Origin: Sphingomonas sp. OK281
Lineage (GTDB): Bacteria > Pseudomonadota > Alphaproteobacteria > Sphingomonadales > Sphingomonadaceae
DNA length: 64,000 nt
NCBI RefSeq assembly: GCF_900115295.1
Contig: NZ_FOVZ01000006.1
Location: 186,001 to 250,000 of the forward strand
Reading direction: 5' to 3'
In this document: positions 1 through 8,715 of the stretch, in pieces
Layout: every line of letters begins with the position of its first letter
Numbering within the stretch: the stretch's first letter is position 1
Notes under the pieces: model-generated
Seen by the model: the letters and a program-made list of their open reading frames with translations, nothing else
What the model was told of the DNA's origin: nothing
Database searches by the model: none
Position numbers and translations under genes: made by a program

Positions 1-444
1 TCTCCCGGGATCGATACCGGCGGCAGTTATTCGCCGGACGGCTCGAAGATCGTATTCGAGAGCGATCGGTCGGGCGGGCAGCAGATCTACGTGATGAACG
101 CGGACGGCTCGAACCAGCAGCGGATCAGCTTCGGCGGCGGGCGTTATGCGACGCCGGTGTGGAGCCCGCGCGGCGACCTGATCGCGTTCACCAAGCTCGG
201 CGGCGGCTTCCGGATCGGCATCATGAGCCCGAGCGGCGGCGGCGAGAAATTGCTGACCAACGACTGGCAGGACGAGGGGCCGAGCTGGTCGCCGAACGGT
301 CGCGTGATCAACTTCTATCGCTCGGGACGCGGCAGCGGCGGCAAGGCGGACCTCTGGTCGGTCGATCTGACCGGCGTCAACGAGCGCAAGATTCCGACGC
401 CGCTCGATGGCTCGGATCCGGCATGGGGCCCCTTGCGGCCCTGA
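1..444 (+). CDS. tolB: TolB, C-terminal part (5' end outside window)
   Basis: This is the last 147 codons of the periplasmic beta-propeller protein of the Tol-Pal system, which binds Pal and helps keep the outer membrane attached during division. The frame is open from base 1. Repeated propeller blades are visible with the WD40-like signature (SPDGSKIVFESDRSG, then DLIAFTKLGGG, then WSPNGRVINFYR) and the usual end, GSDPAWGPLRP. The lipoprotein gene pal follows 52 nt downstream on the same strand, which is the normal tolB-pal order and supports the call. The signal peptide and N-terminal domain lie outside the window. Confidence 0.95.
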   Translation, partial: SPGIDTGGSYSPDGSKIVFESDRSGGQQIYVMNADGSNQQRISFGGGRYATPVWSPRGDLIAFTKLGGGFRIGIMSPSGGGEKLLTNDWQDEGPSWSPNGRVINFYRSGRGSGGKADLWSVDLTGVNERKIPTPLDGSDPAWGPLRP

Positions 445-496
445 ACCTGCTATGGGGGCATAACGGGGAAACGTGATTTTCTACGGGAGACTATCT

Positions 497-1024
497 ATGT
501 CGAAGCTTTCCAACGTCTTGCTTGCGTGTACCGCGCTGATCGCCGTTTCGGGTTGCGCCAAGAAGCGTCCCGCCGTGCTGCCGCCCGCACCGGTCGACAA
601 CAATGCACCGGTCGATCCCAATGCGGGGATGAACAATGGCAATGTCGGGGGCGCGATCGTGCCGGGGTCGGATGCCGATTTCCAGCGCTCGGTCAGCTCG
701 AACACGGTGAATTTCGGGCTCGACATGTACGACATCGATCCGACCGCCCGCGCGATCCTCGACAGCCAGGCGCAGTGGCTCGCGAAGTTCCCGAACCAGC
801 GCATCACGATCGAAGGCCATGCGGATGAGCGTGGCACGCGCGAATACAACCTCGCGCTTGGTGATCGTCGTGCGAACGCGACCAAGAACTATCTGGCGGC
901 AAAGGGCGTGTCGGCTTCGCGGATGACGACGATTAGCTACGGCAAGGAGCGCCCGGTGGCGCTGGGCTCGGACGACCAGAGCTGGGCGGCGAACCGTCGT
1001 GCTGTGACGGTGGTGCTGAACTAG
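497..1024 (+). CDS. pal: Pal, peptidoglycan-associated lipoprotein
   Basis: Outer-membrane lipoprotein of 175 aa that binds peptidoglycan through an OmpA-like domain and pairs with TolB. The N-terminus has a lipoprotein signal ending in the lipobox AVSGC, so Cys at about residue 20 would be acylated. A Pro/Asn-rich linker follows. The C-terminal OmpA domain (about residues 65-175) carries the peptidoglycan-binding pattern ITIEGHADERGTREYN and ends in NRRAVTVVLN. A GTG at 473 is in frame, but ATG 497 is preferred: it has GGGAGA just upstream and puts the signal peptide at the terminus. It is probably co-transcribed with tolB. Confidence 0.97.
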   Translation: MSKLSNVLLACTALIAVSGCAKKRPAVLPPAPVDNNAPVDPNAGMNNGNVGGAIVPGSDADFQRSVSSNTVNFGLDMYDIDPTARAILDSQAQWLAKFPNQRITIEGHADERGTREYNLALGDRRANATKNYLAAKGVSASRMTTISYGKERPVALGSDDQSWAANRRAVTVVLN

Positions 1025-1039
1025 GGCTATCGTGGGGGT

Positions 1040-1188
1040 CCCTCTCCCCTGCGGGGAGAGGGAAGGAGGAGCCGCTTGGCGACGGGAGGGTGAGGGGCTG
1101 TTGGAACAGACGATCCGAGCCCCAAGCCCCTCACCCTCCCACGTGCAAGAGCCCGCGGGCCCCTCCCTCTCCCCGGAGGGGAGAGGGT
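1040..1188. repeat. Paired palindromic repeat, family C, copy 1
   Basis: Two inverted copies of a palindromic unit face each other. The left unit has CCTCTCCCC/GGGGAGAGG then GGGAGGGTGAGGGGC. The right unit is its reverse, GCCCCTCACCCTCCC then CTCTCCCC/GGGGAGAG. The pair fills the gap between pal and the convergent nuclease gene, where it could form a long stem and act as a bidirectional terminator or mRNA end. The same family occurs at 26750-26894. The arrangement matches REPIN organisation; the assignment is by eye. Confidence 0.75.
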
Positions 1189-1195
1189 AAGCGGT

Positions 1196-2047
1196 TTACC
1201 CCAGTGCCTTGTCGAGCAGCTTCGCCAACCGGATCCCCCCGCGGCGAACCTCTTCGCGCGACACCGGCACCATCTTCGCGATCGTCGCGTCGTCCATCTT
1301 CACGCGCGCCGGAACCGGTCCACAAGCATCGCCGCCCAGCGCGGCGGCATACGCCGTATGCGCGGCTTCCCAGCTCTCCCGGCTCCAGTCGGTAACCGTC
1401 CCAGCCCCAATCTTAGCCCGCTCGGCCGCCGGATAGCGCCGCACCAGCGACGGCGGCGTCGAGATCGCGCGCTCCGCCAGTGGCCCGTCCCAGATCGAAT
1501 GCAGATTGAACCGCGCGGGACCGTAGATCCCGTAATCCGCCTTCACGTCGTTGCCGCCCTTGTCGTGCCGGTCGCCCGCGTGAAGCGGCTGATGCAGATC
1601 GCCGACGAAGTGGATCAGGAACGCCAGCGCCTGGACGCGGTCCTTCGCCGAGGTGGCGCGGTCACGGAGCAGTTTCACGTCGCGGTCGATCTGGACTGAG
1701 ACGCAATTGCCGTCTTTGCACGACTCGGTGACGTCGAACGGCGCGCAGACGTCGGCGTCCTGGAAATGCCAGTTATACGCGAACCCGAACCGCGACTTGC
1801 CCTCCGCGGTCTTCAGAGGCTTGATGCAGTCCGCCCAGACGCTCGCCTGCTCGATCGTCCCCGCGGGACATTCGGGCGTATCGAGCAGCGCCTGTTGCGC
1901 CAGCAGCTTCCGGATCGCGGCCTTGGTCTTCGGCGTCACGTTGGCATAGGCGATCTGCGCGACGGTCTGGTGGCCATACTCCCAGAACGCGGTGGCGGGG
2001 GAGGCGAGACCGACGAGAGCCGCCGCGGCGAGGAAATAGCGCTTCAT
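1196..2047 (-). CDS. S1/P1-family nuclease, secreted
   Basis: Zinc-dependent single-strand nuclease/3'-nucleotidase of the S1-P1 family, 283 aa. A signal peptide (MKRYFLAAAALVGLASPATA) is followed directly by FWEYGH; in this family the new N-terminal region supplies the first zinc ligands (Trp and His). The central motif HFVGDLHQPLHAGDRHDKGGND holds the cluster of His/Asp ligands typical of the trinuclear site. Conserved Cys residues may form disulfides in the periplasm. The start overlaps the stop of the isoaspartyl peptidase gene by 4 nt (ATGA), so it is the last gene of a three-gene operon. Likely role is extracytoplasmic nucleic-acid degradation and phosphate scavenging. Confidence 0.93.
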   Translation of the reverse strand: MKRYFLAAAALVGLASPATAFWEYGHQTVAQIAYANVTPKTKAAIRKLLAQQALLDTPECPAGTIEQASVWADCIKPLKTAEGKSRFGFAYNWHFQDADVCAPFDVTESCKDGNCVSVQIDRDVKLLRDRATSAKDRVQALAFLIHFVGDLHQPLHAGDRHDKGGNDVKADYGIYGPARFNLHSIWDGPLAERAISTPPSLVRRYPAAERAKIGAGTVTDWSRESWEAAHTAYAAALGGDACGPVPARVKMDDATIAKMVPVSREEVRRGGIRLAKLLDKALG

Positions 2048-2964
2048 GCCAGCTCGTTAGCGTAGATCGCGACGGTCCGGCTACCCTTAGACGACGCCGT
2101 CCCGCGGTACATGCCGACGGTGTTGAAGCCCCAGGCCATGTCGCCGTCCGGCCCCGCAACGATGACGCCGCCCGTGCCGCCAAGCGCCTTCACTTCGGCG
2201 AGCACCGAATCGGCGGCAACCTGCAGCGACTCGCCCGACAACCGGACGCGCGCGGCGATCTCATGGCTGACGCCGACGCGGAGGAAGAACTCGCCCGAGC
2301 CGGTGCATGAGACGGCGCAGGCGCGATCGTCGGCGAAGGTGCCCGCGCCGATCACCGGCGTGTCGCCGATCCGGCCCCAGCGCTTGCCGGTGACACCGCC
2401 TGTCGAGGTGGCGGCGGCGACATGGCCATGCGTATCGCACGCGACCGCGCCGACCGTGCCGTATTTCATGTCGACGTCGAATCCGCCGCCATCGGCCTGG
2501 AACTCGGCGAACTGGCGGCGGCGTTCGTCGGTGGCGAACCAGTCGGCGTCGGCTTGGGGAAGGTCGCGCTCGAGCGAGAACGCATCCGCGCCCTTCCCGG
2601 CGAGGAAGACGTGACGCCCGTCGTCGAGGATCGCGCGGGCGAGACCTACCGGGTTGCGCGTCGCGGTCGCTGCGGCAACGGCCCCCGCCGCCCGCGTGCG
2701 CCCGTCCATGATCGCGGCGTCCAGCTCCAGCGTGCCATCATGCGTAAACACCGCGCCGCGCCCCGAATTGAAGTGAGGGTCGTCCTCCAGCACACGCACC
2801 GCCGCCTCGACCGCGTCCAGCGCGCTGCCGCCATCCGCCAGCACCTTCGACCCGACGTCTAGGGCGTTCGACAGGCCGGTACGTGCGCCCGCATCCTGCT
2901 CGGGCGAGACCATCTCGCTGTCGAGTTTGCCGGCGCCGCCGTGGATGACGAGGGTCCAGGTCAT
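2044..2964 (-). CDS. Isoaspartyl peptidase / type III L-asparaginase (Ntn hydrolase)
   Basis: 306 aa, starting MTWTLVIHGGAGKL, the standard N-terminus of plant-type asparaginases. These are made as a precursor that cleaves itself before a Thr, which becomes the nucleophile. That site is visible as MKYGTVGAVACD at about residue 180, followed by ATSTGGVTGKRWGRIGDTPVIGAG, which binds substrate. It probably hydrolyses isoaspartyl dipeptides and asparagine in the cytoplasm. The frame is open far upstream, but ATG 2964 overlaps the acyltransferase stop by 4 nt and gives the family N-terminus, so it was chosen. No signal peptide is visible. Confidence 0.95.
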   Translation of the reverse strand: MTWTLVIHGGAGKLDSEMVSPEQDAGARTGLSNALDVGSKVLADGGSALDAVEAAVRVLEDDPHFNSGRGAVFTHDGTLELDAAIMDGRTRAAGAVAAATATRNPVGLARAILDDGRHVFLAGKGADAFSLERDLPQADADWFATDERRRQFAEFQADGGGFDVDMKYGTVGAVACDTHGHVAAATSTGGVTGKRWGRIGDTPVIGAGTFADDRACAVSCTGSGEFFLRVGVSHEIAARVRLSGESLQVAADSVLAEVKALGGTGGVIVAGPDGDMAWGFNTVGMYRGTASSKGSRTVAIYANELA

Positions 2965-4100
2965 GCTGAGTCTTTCGAGGGTAGGGCGCGAAGGCCGATG
3001 AGGGGACGGAGCGGCGCGATGCTGCGGCCGATCATGTAGAAGGCGATGCAGCCGATCGTCGTCGCGACGAGCAGGCACGCGAACTCCGCCCAGCCCGGCA
3101 GGCCGGCGGGGAGCAGAGCGTACATCACGAGGACGATGATCGTCTGGTGGATCAGGTAGAACGGGAACACCGCCTCGGTCAGCGTCCGGCGCCAGCGATG
3201 GTCGCGGTTCCAGTGGCGCTCGGCGATCCCGATCAGCGCGACGATCGCGCCCCATTGCTCGAGTGCATGCGCGACGCCGTAGCCCGGGTAGATCCAGCGC
3301 GGCGCGACGATGTCGCCGGGCCATTCGAGCTCGACGCCGATGATCGCGCCATAGCCGAGCACCGCGGCGACCGCGCCGACCTTCCACCAGCGCGCGATCG
3401 CCGCCATCGCAGGTTCGGAGCGGGCGAGGCCGAAGCCGAACAGGAAGGCGGGGAAATAGGTGACGTGCGCGACCCAGTCGCCATACAGGGCTTGGTTCTC
3501 GGCGGCCATCTGGAACCACCAGCCGTGCACGAACACGAGCCACGCGACCGGCAGGACGAGAACTGCCCAGCCCGAGAAGATCCGGTCGAACACGCGTTGC
3601 AGCCAGTCGCCGCGGACGACGACCAGCCCGATCGTCAACGCGGTGGTGTAGACCCAGAGGTAGACGACGAACCAGAGGTGGTTCCACGTCGGCAACGACA
3701 GCCCGGCGAGCTTGCCGAACCGGAAATAATCATGGGTCCAGAAGGTCCAGTAGCTGGCGGTATAGCCATGCTTGGTGACCAGCTCGACCCAGGGTTGCGG
3801 CGGGACGATAACGGCGATCCCGAACAGCAGCGGCACGAGCAGGCGGTAGCAGCGGTTGGCGAAGAATCCGCGCGTCCCGCTCGACCGAGCCAGGAGCGCG
3901 CGGCTGGCATAGCCCGAAACCACGAACAACAGCGTCAGCCGCCAAGCATTGCTCGCCAGCATCGGCAGCCGCACCCAGTCCTCGACATGGAGCGACTTCA
4001 CATGGAAGTTCCACGGCACGAAGACCATGCCGATATGGTAGAGGATCAGCAGCGCGAACGCCCCGATCCGCAGCCAGTCCATGCCGTAATGCCGCGTCAT
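2961..4100 (-). CDS. Acyltransferase 3 family membrane protein (OpgC-like)
   Basis: 379 aa integral membrane protein with about ten hydrophobic segments. It begins MTRHYGMDWLRIGAFALLIL and has the YHIGMVFVPW and FVVSGYASRALL motifs of acyltransferase-3 proteins that move acyl or succinyl groups to sugars at the inner membrane. The region around LSLPTWNHLWFVVYLW is typical of the glucan-modifying (OpgC/MdoC-like) branch. First gene of the leftward operon, followed by 4-nt overlaps. No glycan gene lies beside it, so the acceptor is unknown. Confidence 0.88.
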   Translation of the reverse strand: MTRHYGMDWLRIGAFALLILYHIGMVFVPWNFHVKSLHVEDWVRLPMLASNAWRLTLLFVVSGYASRALLARSSGTRGFFANRCYRLLVPLLFGIAVIVPPQPWVELVTKHGYTASYWTFWTHDYFRFGKLAGLSLPTWNHLWFVVYLWVYTTALTIGLVVVRGDWLQRVFDRIFSGWAVLVLPVAWLVFVHGWWFQMAAENQALYGDWVAHVTYFPAFLFGFGLARSEPAMAAIARWWKVGAVAAVLGYGAIIGVELEWPGDIVAPRWIYPGYGVAHALEQWGAIVALIGIAERHWNRDHRWRRTLTEAVFPFYLIHQTIIVLVMYALLPAGLPGWAEFACLLVATTIGCIAFYMIGRSIAPLRPLIGLRALPSKDSA

Positions 4101-4186
4101 CGCGCGGCCCTACGGGGCGGGAAGCGGTGCCGCAAGCGTGGGCCGGCTGAGGTGGTGTTCGGCACCGACCGGTGTCCCCCTGAAAT

Positions 4187-4305
4187 CCTCCCCCGCAAGG
4201 GGGAGGTGTCTGGCGCTTGCCAGACGGAGGGGGCGGACACGGAACAGCGGTTACCCTTACCGCCCCCTCCGTCACCTTCGGTGCCACCCCCCCCTGGCGG
4301 GTGAG
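4187..4305. repeat. Paired palindromic repeat, family F
   Basis: Left unit CCTCCCCCGCAAGGGGGAGG then GACGGAGGGGGCGG; right unit CCGCCCCCTCCGTC then a degenerate terminal hairpin (CCACCCCCCCCTGGCGGGTGAGG). Only one copy of this family was seen. Together with the family E element at 4350 it accounts for most of the 352-nt gap (4101-4452) between the acyltransferase start and the DUF1993 stop; nothing else was recognised there. Confidence 0.65.
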
Positions 4306-4349
4306 GATCGTTCAAGCGTGACCGTTCCCCGCAGTCCGCGCTTCTATGT

Positions 4350-4400
4350 TCTCCCGCGAAGGCGGGGAGCCCAGTCTGGCTCCCCGCCTTCGCGGGGAAA
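4350..4400. repeat. Palindromic repeat, family E, copy 1
   Basis: A compact inverted repeat: TCTCCCCGCGAAGGCGGGGA-type arm (here TCCCGCGAAGGCGGGGAGCC) against GGCTCCCCGCCTTCGCGGGGA, separated by only a few bases. The same arms occur at 6321-6400 and 42991-43054. It lies downstream of DUF1993 and could end its transcript. Confidence 0.7.
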
Positions 4401-4452
4401 CAGGCTTTCCTCCGGCGAGAATATGCGTGTTTAGCGATCCACCTCAGTCGGA

Positions 4453-4974
4453 TCACGCCTTCATGCGCGGCGTACCCATGAAGTCGCGCTTGCCGATCGG
4501 GACGCCTTGCGCGCGCAGGATCGCGTAGGCCGTGCTCGCGTGGAAATAGAAGTTGGGCTGCGAGAACGAGAGCAGGAAGTTCGCGCCGGTGAACGGCATG
4601 ACGAACGTGCCGAACTCGAACGTCGTGTCGTTGTCGGCAAGCGCGTCGAACGCCTCCCGGTCGATCGCCTCGAGCGTGGCGATGGCATCGCGCATCACCG
4701 TGTGAAGACCCGCGAAATCCGTCGGCCACGCTGACCGGTCGGGCGAGAAGGTGCCGCAACGGACGCCTTCGATTCCACCGACCGAATGCCCGGCGCACGC
4801 CTTCACCTGGTAGCCGAACGGCAGCATGTCGTCGGCGAGCTTCGCGTCGATCAGGACGGAGGGTTCGATACCTTTCTCGACGGCGAACGCTTCCGCCTTG
4901 TCGAGCAGCGCGTCGACCGCGCGGAGAATCTGCAGGTTCGAGGGGATCGTCGCATCGTACAGGGACAGGGTCAT
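4453..4974 (-). CDS. DUF1993 family protein
   Basis: 173 aa soluble protein, full length for DUF1993, a four-helix family related to DinB-like proteins whose activity is unknown. Recognised from the N-terminus MTLSLYDATIPSNLQILRAVDALLDKA and the C-terminal segment NFLLSFSQPNFYFHASTAYAILRAQGVPIGKRDFMG. It is transcribed away from ispG; the two share the 122-nt interval 4975-5096 as a divergent promoter region. I do not infer a function. Confidence 0.85.
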   Translation of the reverse strand: MTLSLYDATIPSNLQILRAVDALLDKAEAFAVEKGIEPSVLIDAKLADDMLPFGYQVKACAGHSVGGIEGVRCGTFSPDRSAWPTDFAGLHTVMRDAIATLEAIDREAFDALADNDTTFEFGTFVMPFTGANFLLSFSQPNFYFHASTAYAILRAQGVPIGKRDFMGTPRMKA

Positions 4975-5096
4975 CGCGTTCGCTCCATAAGGCCGTGCGC
5001 CGCTATGGCCGACGATCGCGAGGCCCGCCAGCGCCAGCGATGTTCCGTTCCACCGTGCAAGTCGCTATATAGGCCTCGAACTCCCGAGGAATCCCC

Positions 5097-6236
5097 ATGT
5101 CCCTTCGTCCCTGGCGCGATATCACCCGCCGCAAGAGCCGCCAGATCATGGTCGGCAACGTCCCCGTCGGCGGCGATGCGCCGGTCACGGTGCAGACGAT
5201 GACCAACACCCCGACCGACGACGTGCGCGCGACGGTCGACCAGATCCGGCGCTGCGAAGAGGCGGGCGTCGACATCATCCGCGTCAGCTGCCCAGACGTC
5301 GAATCGACCGCCGCGCTGAAGCAGATCGTCCGCGCGAGCCGCGTGCCGATCGTCGCGGACATCCATTTCCACTACAAGCGTGCGCTCGAAGCGGCGGACG
5401 CCGGGGCGGCTTGTCTGCGGATCAACCCGGGCAATATCGGCTCGGCGGCGCGCGTGAAGGAAGTCGTCGACGCGGCCAAGTCCAACGGCTGCGCGATCCG
5501 GATCGGCGTCAACGGCGGGTCGCTCGAGCGGCATCTGCTCGAGAAATACGGCGAGCCTTGCCCAGATGCGCTGGTCGAGTCGGCGCTCGATCATATCAAG
5601 CTGTTGCAGGACCACGACTTTCACGAGTTCAAGGTCGCGGTGAAGGCCTCCGACCTGTTCCTCGCGGTGGCGGCGTATCAGCAGCTCGCCGAACAGGTCG
5701 ATTGCCCGCTGCATCTCGGCATCACCGAGGCGGGCGGGTTCGTCGGCGGCACGGTGAAGTCGGCGATCGGGATGGGTAGCCTGCTCTGGTACGGGATCGG
5801 CGACACGATCCGCGTCTCGCTCTCGGCCGAGCCCGAGGAGGAAGTCCGCGTCGGCTTCGAGATCCTGAAAGCACTCGGCATCCGCAACCGCGGCGTCCGC
5901 GTCGTGTCATGTCCGTCGTGCGCGCGCCAGGGCTTCGACGTGATCCGCACCGTGCAGGCGCTGGAGGAACGGTTGCAGCACATCCGCACACCGATGTCCT
6001 TGTCGGTGCTCGGCTGCGTCGTGAACGGCCCCGGCGAAGCGCGCGAGACCGATATCGGCATCACCGGCGGCGGCAACGGCAAGCACATGGTGTATCTGTC
6101 GGGCGTCACCGATCACCACGTCCAGGACGCCGACATGGTCGACCACATCGTCCGGCTGGTCGAGGCGAAGGCCGCGGAGATCGACGCGGCGGATGCGGCT
6201 ATCGCGGCCTTGGTACCGGAGATGGCGGCGGAATAG
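5097..6236 (+). CDS. ispG: IspG (GcpE), HMBPP synthase
   Basis: 4-hydroxy-3-methylbut-2-en-1-yl diphosphate synthase, the 4Fe-4S enzyme of the penultimate step of the MEP isoprenoid pathway. 379 aa, the usual bacterial two-domain length. The TIM-barrel part starts with RRKSRQIMVGNVPVGGDAPV and TVQTMTNTPTDD. The cluster ligands are visible as CPSCARQG (about residue 275) and CVVNGPGE (about residue 310). ATG 5097 has GAGGAA a few bases upstream, and a TATATA stretch near 5070 could be a -10 element. Divergent from DUF1993. Confidence 0.98.
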   Translation: MSLRPWRDITRRKSRQIMVGNVPVGGDAPVTVQTMTNTPTDDVRATVDQIRRCEEAGVDIIRVSCPDVESTAALKQIVRASRVPIVADIHFHYKRALEAADAGAACLRINPGNIGSAARVKEVVDAAKSNGCAIRIGVNGGSLERHLLEKYGEPCPDALVESALDHIKLLQDHDFHEFKVAVKASDLFLAVAAYQQLAEQVDCPLHLGITEAGGFVGGTVKSAIGMGSLLWYGIGDTIRVSLSAEPEEEVRVGFEILKALGIRNRGVRVVSCPSCARQGFDVIRTVQALEERLQHIRTPMSLSVLGCVVNGPGEARETDIGITGGGNGKHMVYLSGVTDHHVQDADMVDHIVRLVEAKAAEIDAADAAIAALVPEMAAE

Positions 6237-6320
6237 GTCTCAGCGGTCAGCTGCTTATGCGCTCCGTTCCCTAACTCTGACTTTTGTCAGGATGACGGCG
6301 TGAAGCGCGCATCCTCCTAC

Positions 6321-6400
6321 CGTTCTTCGGTGAAAGCGGGAGTCCAGGGTTACCGGCGATAGCGTTCGTGGCCCTGGACCCCCGCGTTCGCGGGGGAACA
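6321..6400. repeat. Palindromic repeat, family E, copy 2
   Basis: Inverted arms TCTTCGGTGAAAGCGGG...AGTCCAGGG and CCCTGGACCCCCGCGTTCGCGGGGG flank a short centre. The right arm matches the arm at 43024-43053. It occupies part of the roughly 300-nt gap between ispG and the EamA transporter (6237-6544), in which no gene was found. Confidence 0.65.
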
Positions 6401-6544
6401 GCAGCCTTGGACACCGCTCTGTCAAACCGTCCCCGTCCGCAACGGCAATTCCAGCACCGGCGATGGCGTCGCGATCGGATGCGGGTTAAGCGGACCGCAT
6501 GAGGATGATCCGAACATTGACCGTTCACGATGCGGTCTAGTCCG

Positions 6545-7444
6545 ATGACATCCCGCACCGTTTCCCCCGCTTTAGCCTTCGCGATCGCCGCGCTGGGCAT
6601 CGGACTGTTCTCCATGATGGACGCGGTGATGAAGTCGCTCGTCCTCGCGATCGGCGTCTATAACGCGCTGCTCTGGCGGCAGATGATCAGCGTCGGGCTC
6701 GGCGCAATCGCGTGGAAGCTCGGGAACAGCGGGCGGCCGAGCGGGCGGGCGCTGAAGCTGCATCTGGCACGCGGGCTGGTGACCACCGCGATGGCGGTGC
6801 TGTTCTTCTGGGGGCTCGCGCGCGTGCCGATGGCGCAGGCGATTTCGCTGACCTACATCGCGCCGATCCTCGCATTGCTGCTAGGCGCGGTGACGCTCGG
6901 CGAGCGGGTCGGGCGCAAAGCGGTGATCGGGTCGATCGCCGCGTTGCTCGGCGTGCTCGTGGTGATGATCGGGCATGGGCGCGGCGTCGCGGGACCGGAG
7001 ACGTTTCACGGCGCGCTCGCGGTGCTCGGGTCCGCGGTCCTGTATGCGGTCAACCTCGTGATCGCACGGCTGCAGAGCCAGGCGGCGCGGCCGGGGGAGA
7101 TCGCCTTCTTCCAGGCGCTCGTCATCACCGCGACGCTGGCGCTCGCCGCGCCTTGGCTGGCCGTAGTGCCCGAAGCGGCGCAGTGGCCCAAGCTGTTGCT
7201 CGCCGCGGGGCTGGCAACCGCGTCGCTCTGGCTGCTTGGCTGGGCGTATGCGCACGGCGATACCGGGTTCCTCGCGACCACCGAATACACCTCGTTCGTC
7301 TATGCGGCCGTGCTGGGTTTCCTGGTGTTCGGCGAGCGGGTATCGGCGTTCACGCTGGCGGGCGCGGCGATCATCGTCGTCGCGTGCCTGTACGCGGCGC
7401 GGCGGCGTGACATCGCGCAGACATCGATCGAGGCTAGTGCATGA
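6545..7444 (+). CDS. EamA/DMT-family transporter
   Basis: About 299 aa, ten predicted transmembrane helices arranged as two repeated halves, as in drug/metabolite transporters of the EamA (RhaT/YdcZ-like) family. Each half ends in the EamA pattern (YIAPILALLLGAVTLGERV and TSFVYAAVLGFLVFGERV). The substrate cannot be read from the sequence. An ATG at 6530 is also in frame; 6545 was chosen because it gives the more usual short N-terminus, but neither has a clear Shine-Dalgarno sequence. The stop overlaps the next start by 4 nt, so it is translationally coupled to the GNAT gene. Confidence 0.9.
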   Translation: MTSRTVSPALAFAIAALGIGLFSMMDAVMKSLVLAIGVYNALLWRQMISVGLGAIAWKLGNSGRPSGRALKLHLARGLVTTAMAVLFFWGLARVPMAQAISLTYIAPILALLLGAVTLGERVGRKAVIGSIAALLGVLVVMIGHGRGVAGPETFHGALAVLGSAVLYAVNLVIARLQSQAARPGEIAFFQALVITATLALAAPWLAVVPEAAQWPKLLLAAGLATASLWLLGWAYAHGDTGFLATTEYTSFVYAAVLGFLVFGERVSAFTLAGAAIIVVACLYAARRRDIAQTSIEASA

Positions 7445-7917
7445 CCGTCATCCGTCCCGCCACCGTCGCCGATGTCGGCACCATCCTGCGGTTCGTCCGC
7501 GAACTCGCCGCGTTCGAGCGCGAACCGGATGCGGTAGAGGCGACCGAGACCACGCTGACGGAGGCGTTGTTCGGCGAGCGGCCTGCCGCGGAAGCTGTGA
7601 TCGCGGAGACCGCGGAAGGCCCGCTCGGAATCGCGGTGTTCTTCCACAATTTCTCGACCTGGACCGGCAGGCGCGGGCTGTATCTCGAGGATCTCTACGT
7701 GACGCCGGACGCGCGCGGGCAGGGCGTCGGCGGCACGCTGCTGGCGCATCTGGCCGGGGTGGCGCTCGATCGCGGCTGCGCGCGGTTCGAATGGTCGGTG
7801 CTCGACTGGAATGCCGACGCGATCGCGTTCTACCGAAAGGTCGGCGCGGTCGGTATGGAGGACTGGACGATCCAGCGGATGTCGGGGGATGCGCTGGTCA
7901 GGTTGGCAGGGCGGTAG
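7441..7917 (+). CDS. GNAT-family N-acetyltransferase
   Basis: 158 aa, full-length GNAT fold of the diamine/spermidine acetyltransferase (SSAT)-like branch. The N-terminal IRPATVADVGTILRFVRELA and the acetyl-CoA motif A LYLEDLYVTPDARGQGVGGTLL (R/Q-x-x-G-x-G/A as ARGQGVGG) are clear. SVLDWNADAIAFYRKVGA is the usual motif B. Acceptor not determined; polyamines or amino acids are the family norm. It overlaps the upstream transporter by 4 nt. Confidence 0.92.
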   Translation: MTVIRPATVADVGTILRFVRELAAFEREPDAVEATETTLTEALFGERPAAEAVIAETAEGPLGIAVFFHNFSTWTGRRGLYLEDLYVTPDARGQGVGGTLLAHLAGVALDRGCARFEWSVLDWNADAIAFYRKVGAVGMEDWTIQRMSGDALVRLAGR

Positions 7918-7935
7918 CCGAAGCGCCTTCTGGCT

Positions 7936-8041
7936 CCCCTCCCTGGAAGGGAGGGGCTGGGGGTGGGTCGGCCCGTTTTAGCCACCACGGTCGGATATGC
8001 GGAAGCCGACCCACCCCCGACCCCTCCCTTCCAGGGAGGAG
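7936..8041. repeat. Paired palindromic repeat, family A, copy 1
   Basis: Left unit CCCCTCCCTGGAAGGGAGGGG followed by CTGGGGGTGGGTCGGC; right unit is the reverse complement, GCCGACCCACCCCCGACCCC then CTCCCTTCCAGGGAGG. The spacer is about 30 nt. Located exactly between two convergent genes (GNAT and 8049-8711), where it would serve as a terminator on both strands. Other copies: 17105 (half), 20011 and 38131. Confidence 0.8.
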
Positions 8042-8048
8042 GAAGGCG

Positions 8049-8711
8049 TCAGCCCTTCACGTCGATATTCATCGCGATCGAGATGCGGTCGCCTGTTCCC
8101 AGGTGCGGGCGGACGCCGTGGCGGAGCCAGGCGGGGAACAGGATCAGGTCGCCCGCCTCGGTCGGCAGGCGGCGCTCGACCGGTTGCGGCTGGCCGTCGA
8201 TCCCGACGAGGCGAAATCCCGGCAGCCGCATGAACGGCACCGGGAAGCGCGGGTCCTCGAAGAACAGCTCGCCGCCCGCTTCGCCCTCCGCAGGCGGGAC
8301 ACCCATGTCGACGTAATAGACCGCCGCCCACAGCACGCCGGGATGCGCATGGCTCATGTTGAGCGCGCCGGGCGGCGAAAGGTTCGCCCACATCTTGACG
8401 GTCCACTCGACCGTCGCCGCATCGCGCCCGTCGAAATGCGAGGCGCGCTTCGCCATCTTCACCGCGGTATCGGCGAGCGCGGCCGCCGCCGGGCCGCCCC
8501 AGTCGAGCATGTCGGTCGCCGAATGCCAGCCCCCGACATTGGATCGGGCAAGGCTCGGCGCGGCGGCGTAGCGATCGAGGATCGCGGTGCGCAACGCCGC
8601 GGTCAGGGCGGCGGCATCGGCCAGCCGTCCGTGCAGGATCGGCGTCTCGTACAATCCGATCTGCGCCGCGCGGACGCGGATGCCGTCGAACGAACGAGAC
8701 GCCGTCGTCAT
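8049..8711 (-). CDS. Putative 2OG-Fe(II) oxygenase (TIGR02466-like)
   Basis: 220 aa protein with a double-stranded beta-helix pattern. The iron/2OG signature can be followed as HAHPGVLWAAVYYVDMG (His and a hydrophobic strand), GELFFEDPR, and GDLILFPAWLRHGVRPHLGTGDRISIAMNI (second His, then the Arg that would bind 2-oxoglutarate). This matches uncharacterised proteins of the TIGR02466 group. Substrate unknown. It lies 4 nt downstream of ppa and is likely in the same transcript. Confidence 0.82.
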   Translation of the reverse strand: MTTASRSFDGIRVRAAQIGLYETPILHGRLADAAALTAALRTAILDRYAAAPSLARSNVGGWHSATDMLDWGGPAAAALADTAVKMAKRASHFDGRDAATVEWTVKMWANLSPPGALNMSHAHPGVLWAAVYYVDMGVPPAEGEAGGELFFEDPRFPVPFMRLPGFRLVGIDGQPQPVERRLPTEAGDLILFPAWLRHGVRPHLGTGDRISIAMNIDVKG

Positions 8712-8715
8712 GCTA